Source: Porodaedalea pini
Lineage: Eukaryota > Basidiomycota > Agaricomycetes > Hymenochaetales > Hymenochaetaceae
Length of the DNA stretch: 64,000 bases
Assembly (NCBI GenBank): GCA_002794775.1
Contig: NBAY01000059.1
Coordinates: 62,001 to 126,000, forward strand
Direction of reading: 5' to 3'
Within the stretch, counting starts at the first letter, position 1. Every line of letters begins with the position of its first letter. The notes under the pieces are model-generated. The model made no database searches. It was given only the letters and a program-made list of their open reading frames with translations, and had not been told where the DNA came from. Made by a program: the position numbers and the translations under genes. Below, piece by piece: positions 34,360 to 45,368 of the stretch.

Positions 34360-36559
34360 ATGAAGTTCATCCGGGTGCTCCTACTGGTGTCCGCCTTTTC
34401 CGGCTTTACCAAAGCTTCGAAGCAGACCATCTTTTCAAAAGCCAGACCTGAGTGCGCTTTCCGGTTGACGAATCTGCCTTCCCATCATCTAACCTTGTCT
34501 CAGAGGAACTGATGAGCTGGAGCTGACGAGCTTATCCTCAGAGAGATTTACGACCTTCTCGCACCCAATGTTTCCCGGGAAAAGCGCTCGCATCAAGAAA
34601 TCTGCCTTCTGCGACGGAACCGTTGCGTGAGTTGCTCGCACCCTTTCTTTTTTTATCTAACGAGCACTTCCGTCTCTGTATTTTGGTCAGATCGTATACT
34701 GGATATATTGACGTCGGTCCCAAGCATTTCTTTTTCTTCTTTTTTGAGAGTAGAAATGACTCAGAGACGGACGATGTACTCCTTTGGACGAACGGCGGTT
34801 TGTTTCCGTGAACTCAATGATTTCACAAACTTATCATAAAATTTCCAAAGGACCTGGCTCTTCTTCATCCGTGGGGTTGCTCATGGAACTCGGTGAGTCG
34901 ACGCTCTTTCCACAAAGCAATTACTGTAAACTGAAAACAATACCAGGTCCATGCAATATTGCGACACCGAATAGCACAAAATATAACCCATACTCATGGA
35001 ACACGAACGCCAACGTATTCTTTATCGATCAACCAATTGGCGTGGGATTCTCGTATAACGACTTCGGAGACGCGCCAGTACGTCCAAGCTAACCGTCGTT
35101 CCATGGTTTCTAGCATACTAACAAATAACACACTTCAGTACACTTCCGAGGAAGCCGGAATGGATATCGCCGCCTTCGCTGCGATGTTCTTCGAGACGTT
35201 CAGTAAGTTCAAGGGCCGTAGCTTCCATCTTACGGGCGAATCCTACGCGGTATGTTATTCTTCAAAATTTAAAGTGATGCAAGTTGATTGTTAAACTCTA
35301 CTCCAGGGTCGTTATCTTCCGGTTTACGCGTCTGCTATCTACGATCAGAACGAAATACTCGTCACGAAAGGCTATACTCCCGTTAACCTGAAGTCTGTCA
35401 TGATTGGTTGGTCTTCGGTGTTAATCGCGATCATCGCTGGAGTCATGGAGAAAACTAATCTTTCTTTGCAGGAAATGGAGCGACCGATTTCTCTTAGTGC
35501 GTACTGGTTGAAGTCTGCCATCAGCTCATTTCTTATCTCACATCTGATCATTCAGCCTCTTCCAATCTTACTATGATATGCAATGCACGAAGGTATCTAT
35601 GGAGCCCGTCCAATCGATCAGGTAATGTTTTTATCTAGCGCTGTCTATCCAGCTCCTTATCTGTTCTGAAACATAGCTCGTGTGTACGTATGAAACAAGT
35701 CGTGAGCATATTAATTCTCGCCTTCTGGATGACTTATTCAAATATCTATTTGCTGAAGTTGCCCCGCTGCGCAAAAATGCACAAGGAATTTTGTGTAGAT
35801 CATTTTGATCTGATAGACTGCAATGCTGCATTCGATTTCTGCTCTTTGGAGCTTATGCAACCCGTTGCTGCAATAGGTACTCACAGCATTAACTCGTGAT
35901 TAGCGAAACCTCTTACCTGCACGAAAGGATACAACTTCTATGACCTCTCGATGAAATGCGGCCCTGAGGACTGCTACCCCGAAGAATCGTCAGTCTCCGC
36001 GTTCAATCTCACATTCGAGGACACACCAGATGACTCTTTTAAACACAGATTTATCGCGAATTACCTCAACCTCCCGGAGGCACGCAAGATCCTCGGCGTC
36101 GACTCCGAGTTCGGGGAATACAAACAGTATTCAGACATTGTTGGAAATCACATCGGAATGAGTGGAGACATGTTTCATCAGACGCAGTTGTATGTAGCGG
36201 AACTGCTCGCGCGAGGTGTGAAGGTGCTCATCTATGCTGGCTCATATGACTTCGCATGCAACTGGGTTGGGAACGAGCGGTGGACTCTTGAAATGGACTG
36301 GGAAGGTCGCGAAGCATTCGCTAGTGTCTCTTTGAGGGAATGGGATGTTCAAGGGAGTCCGGCAGGGAAGACACGTTCTTACGGAAACTTCTCTTTCGCT
36401 ACGATTTACGGCGCAGGACATATGGTAGGTCTTTAGTGCTGATTACAATTGGGCTTGATGCTACATGACCGCTGATTAGGGGACTAACAGGTGCCACATG
36501 ACAAACCTGTCGAGTCCCTCGAAATGCTGAAGCATTGGTTGGCGGACGAGGACTTCTAG
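34360..36559 (+). CDS. Serine carboxypeptidase, carboxypeptidase Y (S10) family
   Basis: Secretory or vacuolar exopeptidase that removes C-terminal residues. About eleven short exons join cleanly. A signal peptide opens it ([19 protein letters not shown]), then a propeptide-like region. The mature core follows: [51 protein letters not shown] and TGESYAGRYLP (catalytic serine). Later blocks are [30 protein letters not shown] (catalytic aspartate) and [15 protein letters not shown] (catalytic histidine). All three catalytic residues are present. One oddity: the oxyanion-side motif usually reads GPGCSS, but the Cys is Ser here, a residue that pairs in a disulfide in yeast carboxypeptidase Y. A retrotransposon ends about 105 bp upstream, so the promoter has probably been displaced. 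Confidence 0.93.
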
Positions 36560-37045
36560 TATTGTGATGAATGTTCAAAATGTCTGACAACTCGCGGGCC
36601 AACACCGAGGGAGTTTTTCCATGTCGGACACGGCCCCATGATCCGCGTATTCGTGTAAGAAATAGTATTAAAAGTGCAGCGGATGTAGACCAGTGTTGAT
36701 GGCAGAGGATTAGAAATTTAAAAAAGCTGAAGAATTTCGAAACAAATCCGACTCTACATACAGAGTACGTGAGCTACGTAGCATTCCCAGAATTTGAACT
36801 GTAGACATCAGCGTCGCACAGTAAGTCCTGAATCGTAGTCAGGAGTTCGGGGCTCGTGCGGCCATAGATGAAGGCGTTATCCATATATTGTTTGCTAAGC
36901 TTTACACTAGATAGAATGCGATATTATCCGCCAGCTGGTTGTCCGACGTGACAGAAATGACGGATTATGTTGATCACGAATTCAGAAAACAGTCTTTCCT
37001 CTCTGGGAGAGACAAATTCGCCATATATATCTGACATAATCATAC
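36560..37045. other. Convergent intergenic region
   Basis: Lies between the carboxypeptidase stop and the 3' end of the split RidA gene. AT-rich, with no gene I can support. Confidence 0.6.
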
Positions 37046-37246
37046 CTATTCCGGTATCTCTGCAACGCACTCAATCTCGACTTCTGCACCGAGCGGAAGA
37101 CTTGCGACACCGACACACGTGCGCGCAGGCATCTTGTCCTTTTCAAAAAAACTGTGTCGTGTCTTAGTATCATTTTAAATGAAGAGAAAGCGGAGGGCAC
37201 ACCTGGAGGTAGACCTCATTCATCAACCCAAAATCGCGGTCCATGT
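37046..37246 (-). pseudogene. RidA/YjgF-family gene, 3' half (separated from its 5' half)
   Basis: RidA proteins deaminate reactive enamine/imine intermediates. This piece encodes the second half of the fold: DMDRDFGLMNEVYLQ, then across a small intron FFEKDKMPARTCVGVASLPL and GAEVEIECVAEIPE, followed by the stop at 37048-37046. The conserved Arg-Thr-Cys-Val segment that closes the trimer active site is present. The T7 run just after the small intron's acceptor is one base too long for a phase-0 join, a possible homopolymer miscount. No first half is present nearby. It lies 5 kb away at 42305-42610, same strand, correct order. Together the two pieces make one complete RidA with no overlap and at most a residue or two unaccounted for. 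Confidence 0.8.
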
Positions 37247-37261
37247 CATCACGAAAATGTC
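37247..37261. repeat. Terminal inverted repeat, left copy
   Basis: CATCACGAAAATGTC. Its reverse complement matches 42284-42298 at 14 of 15 positions. It begins exactly where RidA similarity ends. Confidence 0.55.
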
Positions 37262-37325
37262 TAAAATCTTGCACGGGCTTACATAGCTGTAGAAGATAGT
37301 AAATTATGTAAATTTTGTATATTAT

Positions 37326-37357
37326 GTACAAGAGAATCTAGCGCACTCTCAAAATGA
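37326..37357. repeat. Direct repeat A, copy 1 (left end of insert)
   Basis: A 32-bp unit containing AAGAGAAT, GCGCAC and TCAAAATGA, repeated at 37462-37493 with about six differences and 136-bp spacing. A subterminal repeat of the insert. Confidence 0.6.
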
Positions 37358-37461
37358 TCAGAAATATACAAGTTGCCGCAAGATCGCCGCAAGTCTGATG
37401 CATATTGCCAAGTTAGGTCATACTGATCGTCACTTACAAGAATGGCCGGCCCTGAAGAAAT

Positions 37462-37493
37462 GTAGAAGAGAATACGGCGCACCTTCAAAATGA
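37462..37493. repeat. Direct repeat A, copy 2 (left end of insert)
   Basis: Second copy of the 32-bp unit at 37326-37357. Same orientation. Confidence 0.6.
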
Positions 37494-37753
37494 CATGGGA
37501 TAATCTTACTTGTGGTTCTTGTCGTGTCTGGTAGAGTTCTTATATAAGGCCTGCAAGTCGTTATACGAGACTGGAAGTCTACTGGTTCATTATCACACCA
37601 TTTAAATAATATAATAATAATGTATTTCTATTGCATCATTTATTGTACAATTGAATTGTTCAAAATCGTAGCCGCGTCAAAATTATAGATAAAGGCAAAA
37701 GAAGAATAAAGAATCCAGGTTTGACGGTGTCCACAGGCGAAGTGAGGTGCAGG

Positions 37754-39685
37754 TTATAACTGCGACGAGTCGAGCAGGTCCTCGAACCGGAAGTGCATCG
37801 CGTACATGTCCATTCGCTCACCGTCCGGCCCCATCCCATCCATCCCACCACCCATCGAGCCCATGGGACTCATCGACCCCATTGAGCCGAAGGCCGTCCA
37901 CGGCGGCAGCCCCATGTCCAGTCCGATGTCCATTTCACAGAATACATTCTGACTCTGCGTCTCCTGGTTCTGACCATGCGAGGAATTTGTGGCAGATTCG
38001 TCGCCGTCGCACAGCGTCTGCATCACCCACGCTGGCAAGCCGTAGTCGACCCACTCGCCAGCAACTGGCGGATCTGGTGACTCAGGCAGCCCGTGCGGCA
38101 ATGCGCGCTGACCCGGCACTTGAAGCTGTCCACCTGGCGATTGGCCAGTTGGCGAAGAGAATTGACCAGGGAGGAAGAGACGCGAGGACGAGGAGGAAGG
38201 AGGTGTTGGTGCGGAAAGCGGATCACCTGAAGAGGTTGAAGGCTCGCTAGGAATTTTGAGCTGCGTGAGCGTGCGAGGGCGAGGCTAAGCGGCGACAGGC
38301 ACCTGCTCCTCGTATACCTGAAACATGGTATAGCATGCTACGAAGAAGGGCAGAAAAACCTACCTGCATCTCGCTGCCAGCAGTCGAGAAATCGGGAACC
38401 TGCCCTGGCATACCGTAGCTCATGGACTGCAGATGCGAGTTCGGGAACTGGAAACCGCTCATTCCACCAAATTCCCCCTCTCTTTCCTGGCTGTGGCCAT
38501 TCATCTGCAACCGCTGCTCGTCTTCGTTGCCCTCGTGCGTCGCAGGCGAGCCAACCGCCGAGCTTTTGTTCAAACCAGGCGCCGTCTCAAGCAGCCTCGG
38601 GATCTTGATTGTAGGAGGCGCAGGCGGGTAGAGGTCGGCTGTCATCGTCGGTGGCCGGTGCACCCGGTGCGCTCGTCGAACGGCTTCGAGCGGCGATTCT
38701 GCGGGAGGACAAAGCTAAGTGGTCCGGGAACCAAGCTTTGGGCTGTCTGAGTCGGGATCTGCGCGGAAAGCGAGTGTCCGTGTCCATGCCCGTGTCCACC
38801 GTGGTGCGAGTGCGAGTAGGAATACGTGTTGAGCAGGCCGGATTCGAGAGAGAAGCTCGCAAGAGCGTTGCCCGTGTCGATCGTAAGGCTCACTCCTGAT
38901 CTAGAACCAGACGCGTAAGAGAACAAGGGCATCGAGAGGCTCAGTGCGAGCGAGAGTGTCTGACCTTGACCCTGGCCCTGCGATCCTCCAATTCGCTCAT
39001 GTCGAAGTCCGCGAGATCTACCATCTCGGCTTCGTGCACGCTACCGCACCCACCATTCGCAGAGCCATACGGACCATAGAGAGACCCGTCGGCGGAGAGC
39101 GAGTCGAGCTCGCTGAAATCTTCCGAACCGACGGTCGATGCAGATGAGGGGGCACTCGTGGTGCTGGTGGTGCTGGTAGTGGAGCACAAGGAATTGTTGC
39201 GGGCACGCGCGCTGGAACCGCGCACACAGCTGCTCGACTTGGTACGGTCACCACGCTCCTTCCCATCCTTCTCCTTCTTCACCTTCCCGCCCGCCGTCGA
39301 CTCTGCCTTGCCCTTCTTCTCCTTGACAGTGCGTGTGGGCTGATAGACGTACCAAGCGAGACTGTCCCAGTACTTGTGGACTAGAGGCCAGTTAGACGAA
39401 CTGTCTGTATACAGGGGCTACTCACCAATTTGAGTGGCATGAGCTTATCTGACCTCTGTTTCCATCTACATTTTGACTAACATGCTCATTATATCCCAAA
39501 GACTGTGTGGACTTACTTTTGATGTGCTTGACAGATTTGCGACCGAGGGAGAGGCAGGCGATGGTGGTGGGAGAAAGCAAAGTGCAGCGACGCGTCGAGC
39601 ACGTCTCGACGCGTTTTCTAAGTCCGCATTTTCTAAGTCCGCTAAGTGGTGAATCTTGTCTGATGCTCGTGTCCACCATCAGCAT
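37754..39685 (-). CDS. Unrecognised low-complexity protein within the inserted segment
   Basis: Coding-like blocks chain along the minus strand. They include a basic exon (TTIACLSLGRKSVKHIK), then HKYWDSLAWYVYQPTRTVKE and a Lys/Glu-rich run. A Ser/Thr tract (STTSTTSTTSAPSS), an acidic SEDFSELDSLS and EAEMVDLADFDMSEL follow. Downstream are a His/Gly tract (SHHGGHGHGHGHSLS), PAPPTIKIPRLLETAPG, RTLTQLKIPSEPSTSSGDPL and WVDYGLPAWVMQTLCDGDES. It ends HFRFEDLLDSSQL. Two one-base frame slips (near 38985 and 38670, each beside a G run) and an in-frame TAG (38287-38285) are seen. The TAG can be removed by a 42-nt GT-AG intron in phase. The acidic/Ser-rich make-up suggests a nuclear regulator, but I do not recognise it. 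The start at 39685 is uncertain because it overlaps the cyclin 5' end. Confidence 0.5.
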
Positions 39686-41101
39686 CCCAACCCTCAAGAA
39701 TCCACTTATTTAATCAAACAGCTGCATCCGTGTACTCCATCTCTCCTGTTAGTACTGCCTCTACCTTCTCCCAATCCCCGCACCCACTCTCGGCGCTGCA
39801 GCAAGCGGCGCCTCAACCGTTGAAACAACCTCAAATCCCGAAGACGCACCCAGCAAAAGCAAACTACGTGGCTTCCTTGGTCGGCAAGTCAAGCATTCTA
39901 ATTGTCGGCAACCTTCCGAGGCGCGCACGCAAAGTCAATAGATAAATTGGTTTTGTCCTGTTTCCCTAACTGACGTGCTCAACTCTAGATCAAGCTGTGA
40001 AAAGCCTGACCGATATTTGGCACCCCGAGAACATCCCAGTCGTCTTTTCAACTCAAACAGATATCACGACGGTGACGAAACAGCCGCCGTCTCTCAACGC
40101 CAACCACTAAAACATCAATTGGTTCAACTTCCTCGCCCTATTCACCCATCACGCTTTCCTCGCCTCTTCCCCCTGCCCCATCCGACCCACCACACGCTTC
40201 AACATCAACGTCAGTCGTTTTCCCATCTGCCTTTCTCGCCGAGAATTTCGGCAGCAATGCCGCAACCGTCGTGTCCAAGAAGGATCTCGTTCCGATCGAA
40301 ACATTTGTACAGGTCCTCCACCGTTCACGCACAACATGCAGCGTCCTGCAGTCGGCGCTCTGCTACATCAAGGCGGTGCGAGGGAAGGTGCCAGAGCTCG
40401 TGGAGCAAGAGAGGCTCGGCACGGGAGTGAGAGGCGAGCCGGAGTTGGATAAGAGGATCGTGAAGGAAGACGAGGCGTCTGCCTCGTCGAAGGCGAATAC
40501 CTCTTTGGACACGTCCAACCTCTGCGGCCTTCCGACGGAATTGATGTCAAAGGACCCTTTCGACGCATCGTGTGTGCCGACAGTCCTCCAGATGGGCGCT
40601 TCGCTTCCATTAACTCAGTAGATGCAGACTCAAAGGCAGTCTAACGACAAGCGTCGCAAGATTCCGGCAAAACAGCTCACGCCGCTGTCACCTCTTCCCT
40701 TGCCGCTCCTCTGCCCGCGGCGCATCTTCCTCGCCGCGCTCATTCTAGCATCAAAAATCTTACAGGATCGATGCTATTCGAATCGTGCATGGGTAAAGCT
40801 CTCCAGTCTCCCACTGCGGGAGGTTGGACACTGCGAACGTGCATTCGGCGATGCGTTTGGGTGGCGTCTCTCGGTCGGCATGAGCTCAACGCTGCCGCAG
40901 GAAGAGAACTCGCGCAGTATGCAACACACGAAAAGCGATGGTACAATCGCATTTGGATCGTCTCCGGTTTCTGCAATGCGCAACGCGATGCACTTTCCGA
41001 GTCCACCTTGTCGGATGCAGGCACAAGTTCGGAATTTGGCCGTGCGCAGACGAAGGCAGGCATGGCAAATAGAGTACTCAGACGTGGTCCATGCTGGATA
41101 G
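39664..41101 (+). CDS. Cyclin, Pho80/Pcl type
   Basis: Regulatory subunit for a Pho85-like cyclin-dependent kinase. No start ATG was found in frame; the frame is open from 39664. Blocks: SVYSISPVSTASTF, QIPKTHPAKANYVASLV, then across a GC-AG intron (39894-39988) DQAVKSLTDIWHPENIPVVF. A frame slip lies near 40104. Then come IETFVQVLHRSRTTCSVLQS and ALCYIKAVRGKVPELVEQER (first cyclin helices). CPRRIFLAALILASKILQDR and NRAWVKLSSLPLREVGHCE, then WRLSVG, form the core cyclin box. An in-frame TAG (40619-40621) disappears if a 54-nt phase-0 intron (about 40581-40634, with a TTAAC branch-like site) is removed. The C-terminal tail includes the HTKSDGT motif, which I recall from related mushroom cyclins. 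It may be intact or slightly broken. Confidence 0.78.
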
Positions 41102-41835
41102 CCTCACGACTGTTGATCTCGGGCTTGGGCTCGGGCTCCGTGGTCATGTATAGGCTGATGCAACGACTTTCGCGACTTATGGATTTGGATGCGTAGGATA
41201 TGGGTGCGGGCTACTGGTCCGGGCTACGCTGAGTTGGACTGTGCGGAGCTTGAGGGCCTTTCTTCGCTGGTTGTCGGGCGCTTGCTCGCGATCGCAGAGG
41301 CCTTCGCTCTTGTCGGTACGGCTTCGGCGCGCCTTCCACCTTGTACTCTCTTCTCTCCTCTTTTCTAAATTTCCTAGCAATACATGTGTCTCTTACACCC
41401 TTCCCTCCAACCGTACACCCAAGTATCTCATTCATCCATCCATTTGTGCGGCGCGACTTGTCCATTCACCATACACGGTCTCCTCTTCCTTTTCTCTCCT
41501 CGATTTTGTAATTCGGCTCGTATCTTCCGTAGATCTCTTTTTTCCTTCTCTTTACTTCATTGACTCGACTCTTGTTACTTCTATTATTCCATGTGCTCGA
41601 GCCCTTGCGAAGCATTTTCTCTATATTATACTACTGTCTCGTCTCATCATCCGCTTTTCAGCCTTTCGGCTCTCAAGTTTTAGTGCTGGATTGGCGGCCC
41701 GAAAGGGGCAAGTGGGTTTGAATTTCCCACCGTGTGTGCATCTCTCCTGAAAACAAAGCAAATCTTGGACAGTGATTGAAGAGCTGATATCTGAAATGAG
41801 TGGATGATCAGACAAAAACACTATGATTAATGCAC

Positions 41836-41871
41836 TACAGTTTAGACATTAGATTTTGGAAGGACATATAA
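41836..41871. repeat. Direct repeat B, copy 1 (right end of insert)
   Basis: A 36-bp unit beginning TACAG, containing AGACAT and ending CATATAA, repeated at 42061-42096 with about nine differences. At most of the differing sites copy 1 has T or A where copy 2 has C or G. Confidence 0.55.
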
Positions 41872-42060
41872 GTGGCATATAATACAAGAAAAATAAATGT
41901 GCATTTCCTGTAAGCATCTATCTAACTTGTATTTATCTTGTATCCTATGTGAAGGCTAATAAGAATATGATATACTGATTGACATGCTGACACCCAACAT
42001 ATAAACTGGTGAAGAGCCTTCCGGCTCCATTGTCAGGCATAATCAGTAGAATAAATACAT

Positions 42061-42096
42061 TACAGCTCAGACATCAGACTTTCAGAGGGCATATAA
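42061..42096. repeat. Direct repeat B, copy 2 (right end of insert)
   Basis: Second copy of the 36-bp unit at 41836-41871. Same orientation, 225 bp apart. Confidence 0.55.
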
Positions 42097-42283
42097 TCAG
42101 AATACAAAATGATAAAAGTATAGTATATTTTTTGTAATTATCTATCTGTCTTGTATATGCCTTGTATTGCACCAAAACTCTTGTAACGAGCTTGTATCCG
42201 ACTCGAAGACATTTTGGCACATGACAAGCTGACTAACAGACTTTTATTACCTTACAAGGTATACAAGGCTATACAGGCGACGC

Positions 42284-42298
42284 GACTTTTTCGTGATG
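42284..42298. repeat. Terminal inverted repeat, right copy
   Basis: GACTTTTTCGTGATG, the inverted partner of 37247-37261 with a single mismatch. It lies six bases from the last RidA codon that still fits the family. Confidence 0.55.
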
Positions 42299-42304
42299 GT
42301 GTCG

Positions 42305-42610
42305 GAGGTACACGTTCGCCTTGACGATGTGCTCAAGCCCGCTGCCCGCTGCCTTCAAAACCTTCGTCATGTTCTCTAACGCCGCACGCTATCCATGACC
42401 GTCCATTCAACATCACTCGAGCAAGGGGCTGACGGAGAGGGAGAGAGGGAGACGCACGGTCTGAGGCTGCACGCCGCCTGGAACGATCGTCTTGAGATCG
42501 TGCAACACGCCAATGTTACCTGACACATAGACATATCCGCGCGAGATCATCGCCTGCGAGAAGACTGCCATTGGCGGGACTGCATCGGGTGTGGAGACGA
42601 CTGTCGGCAT
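42305..42610 (-). pseudogene. RidA/YjgF-family gene, 5' half
   Basis: Starts at 42610 (MPTVVSTPDAVPPMAVFSQA). Exon 1 runs to 42458 and includes GYVYVSGNIGVL, the first strands of the fold. Exon 2 (42388-42305) gives RAALENMTKVLKAAGSGLEH and IVKANVYL. Family proteins continue with an acidic-aromatic loop and a second half. Here the frame runs instead into non-homologous sequence and stops within 15 codons. The missing half is at 37046-37246. If transcribed, it would make a truncated protein lacking the trimer-closing Arg, so the gene is probably dead at this locus. Confidence 0.85.
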
Positions 42611-43129
42611 CGTGTTACTGTTAGGTGCTTGGTGAAGAGATGCAATTGAGGACTCTAATATGGTATGCGTGAAATGCACTTATCTTTATGGTTTATCCTT
42701 ACTGACCAATCATTCAGATTCGTGTATGCCCTTGTGGCGGATTGGTGCTCCAGTGCGTCTGACATTGGCCACAATATTAATATACTGCTAAGCGCGTCTC
42801 TGCACATGTCTCTTTCGTACCTTTTCCCACCTTAGTTTACCAACGCCGATTCGCAACACGGTTCACCGCCGGCAAACTTCGACCGCTCCTCGATCAAGTG
42901 CGTACGCATACTTTCAAGCAAGACCCCTTGCGCGTTATTGATCTTGCTCTCGCGTTTCGCTATGTGGGGCATTCCTTCTCACACTTTCTGTTTGAACAGA
43001 GTCATATAAGGCTCGAGGAAGCAAAATATCTGTCTACACAGATGAATAAAGAAGTACACGTCAAGCCTGAGTGGGGAGTTTTATAGCGTAACAGTATCCA
43101 AATACATGTTTTTCTTGCAGACGAGCCAC
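42611..43129. other. Intergenic region
   Basis: Promoter side of the split RidA gene and 3' side of the monooxygenase gene. No supported frame. Confidence 0.6.

Positions 43130-45368
<2,239 letters not shown>

Larger units (their letters stand above)
41102..42283. other. Right arm of the inserted segment, non-coding and AT-rich
   Basis: The first half, to about 41700, is CT-rich, as in a 3' flank of the cyclin. From about 41750 it becomes strongly AT-rich with repeated motifs such as CTTGTAT and ACATATAA. No gene or transposase is visible on either strand. Confidence 0.6.
37247..42298. mobile_element. Candidate 5.05-kb inserted segment splitting a RidA gene
   Basis: What is seen: the RidA frame stops matching its family at VYL (42305) and resumes at DMDRDF (37246 downward). 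The DNA between is bounded by an inverted repeat (37247-37261 and 42284-42298). Both ends are AT-rich with direct repeats. The interior holds a cyclin gene and a divergent unknown gene. GACA occurs just outside both ends and could be a short target duplication. What is inferred: a terminal-inverted-repeat element or captured segment inserted into RidA. No transposase, helicase or recombinase was found, so it would be non-autonomous. Alternatives are a rearrangement or an assembly join. Confidence 0.5.

Noticed and set aside
38255..38296. In-frame TAG (38287-38285) in the divergent unknown gene as a readthrough stop
   Set aside because: A 42-nt GT-AG segment in phase 0 removes it. The intron would be short but possible, so I do not claim readthrough.
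40581..40634. In-frame TAG in the cyclin (40619-40621) as proof of a pseudogene
   Set aside because: A 54-nt GT-AG stretch in phase 0 with a TTAAC branch-like site contains the TAG. Splicing it keeps the frame, so the stop is not decisive.
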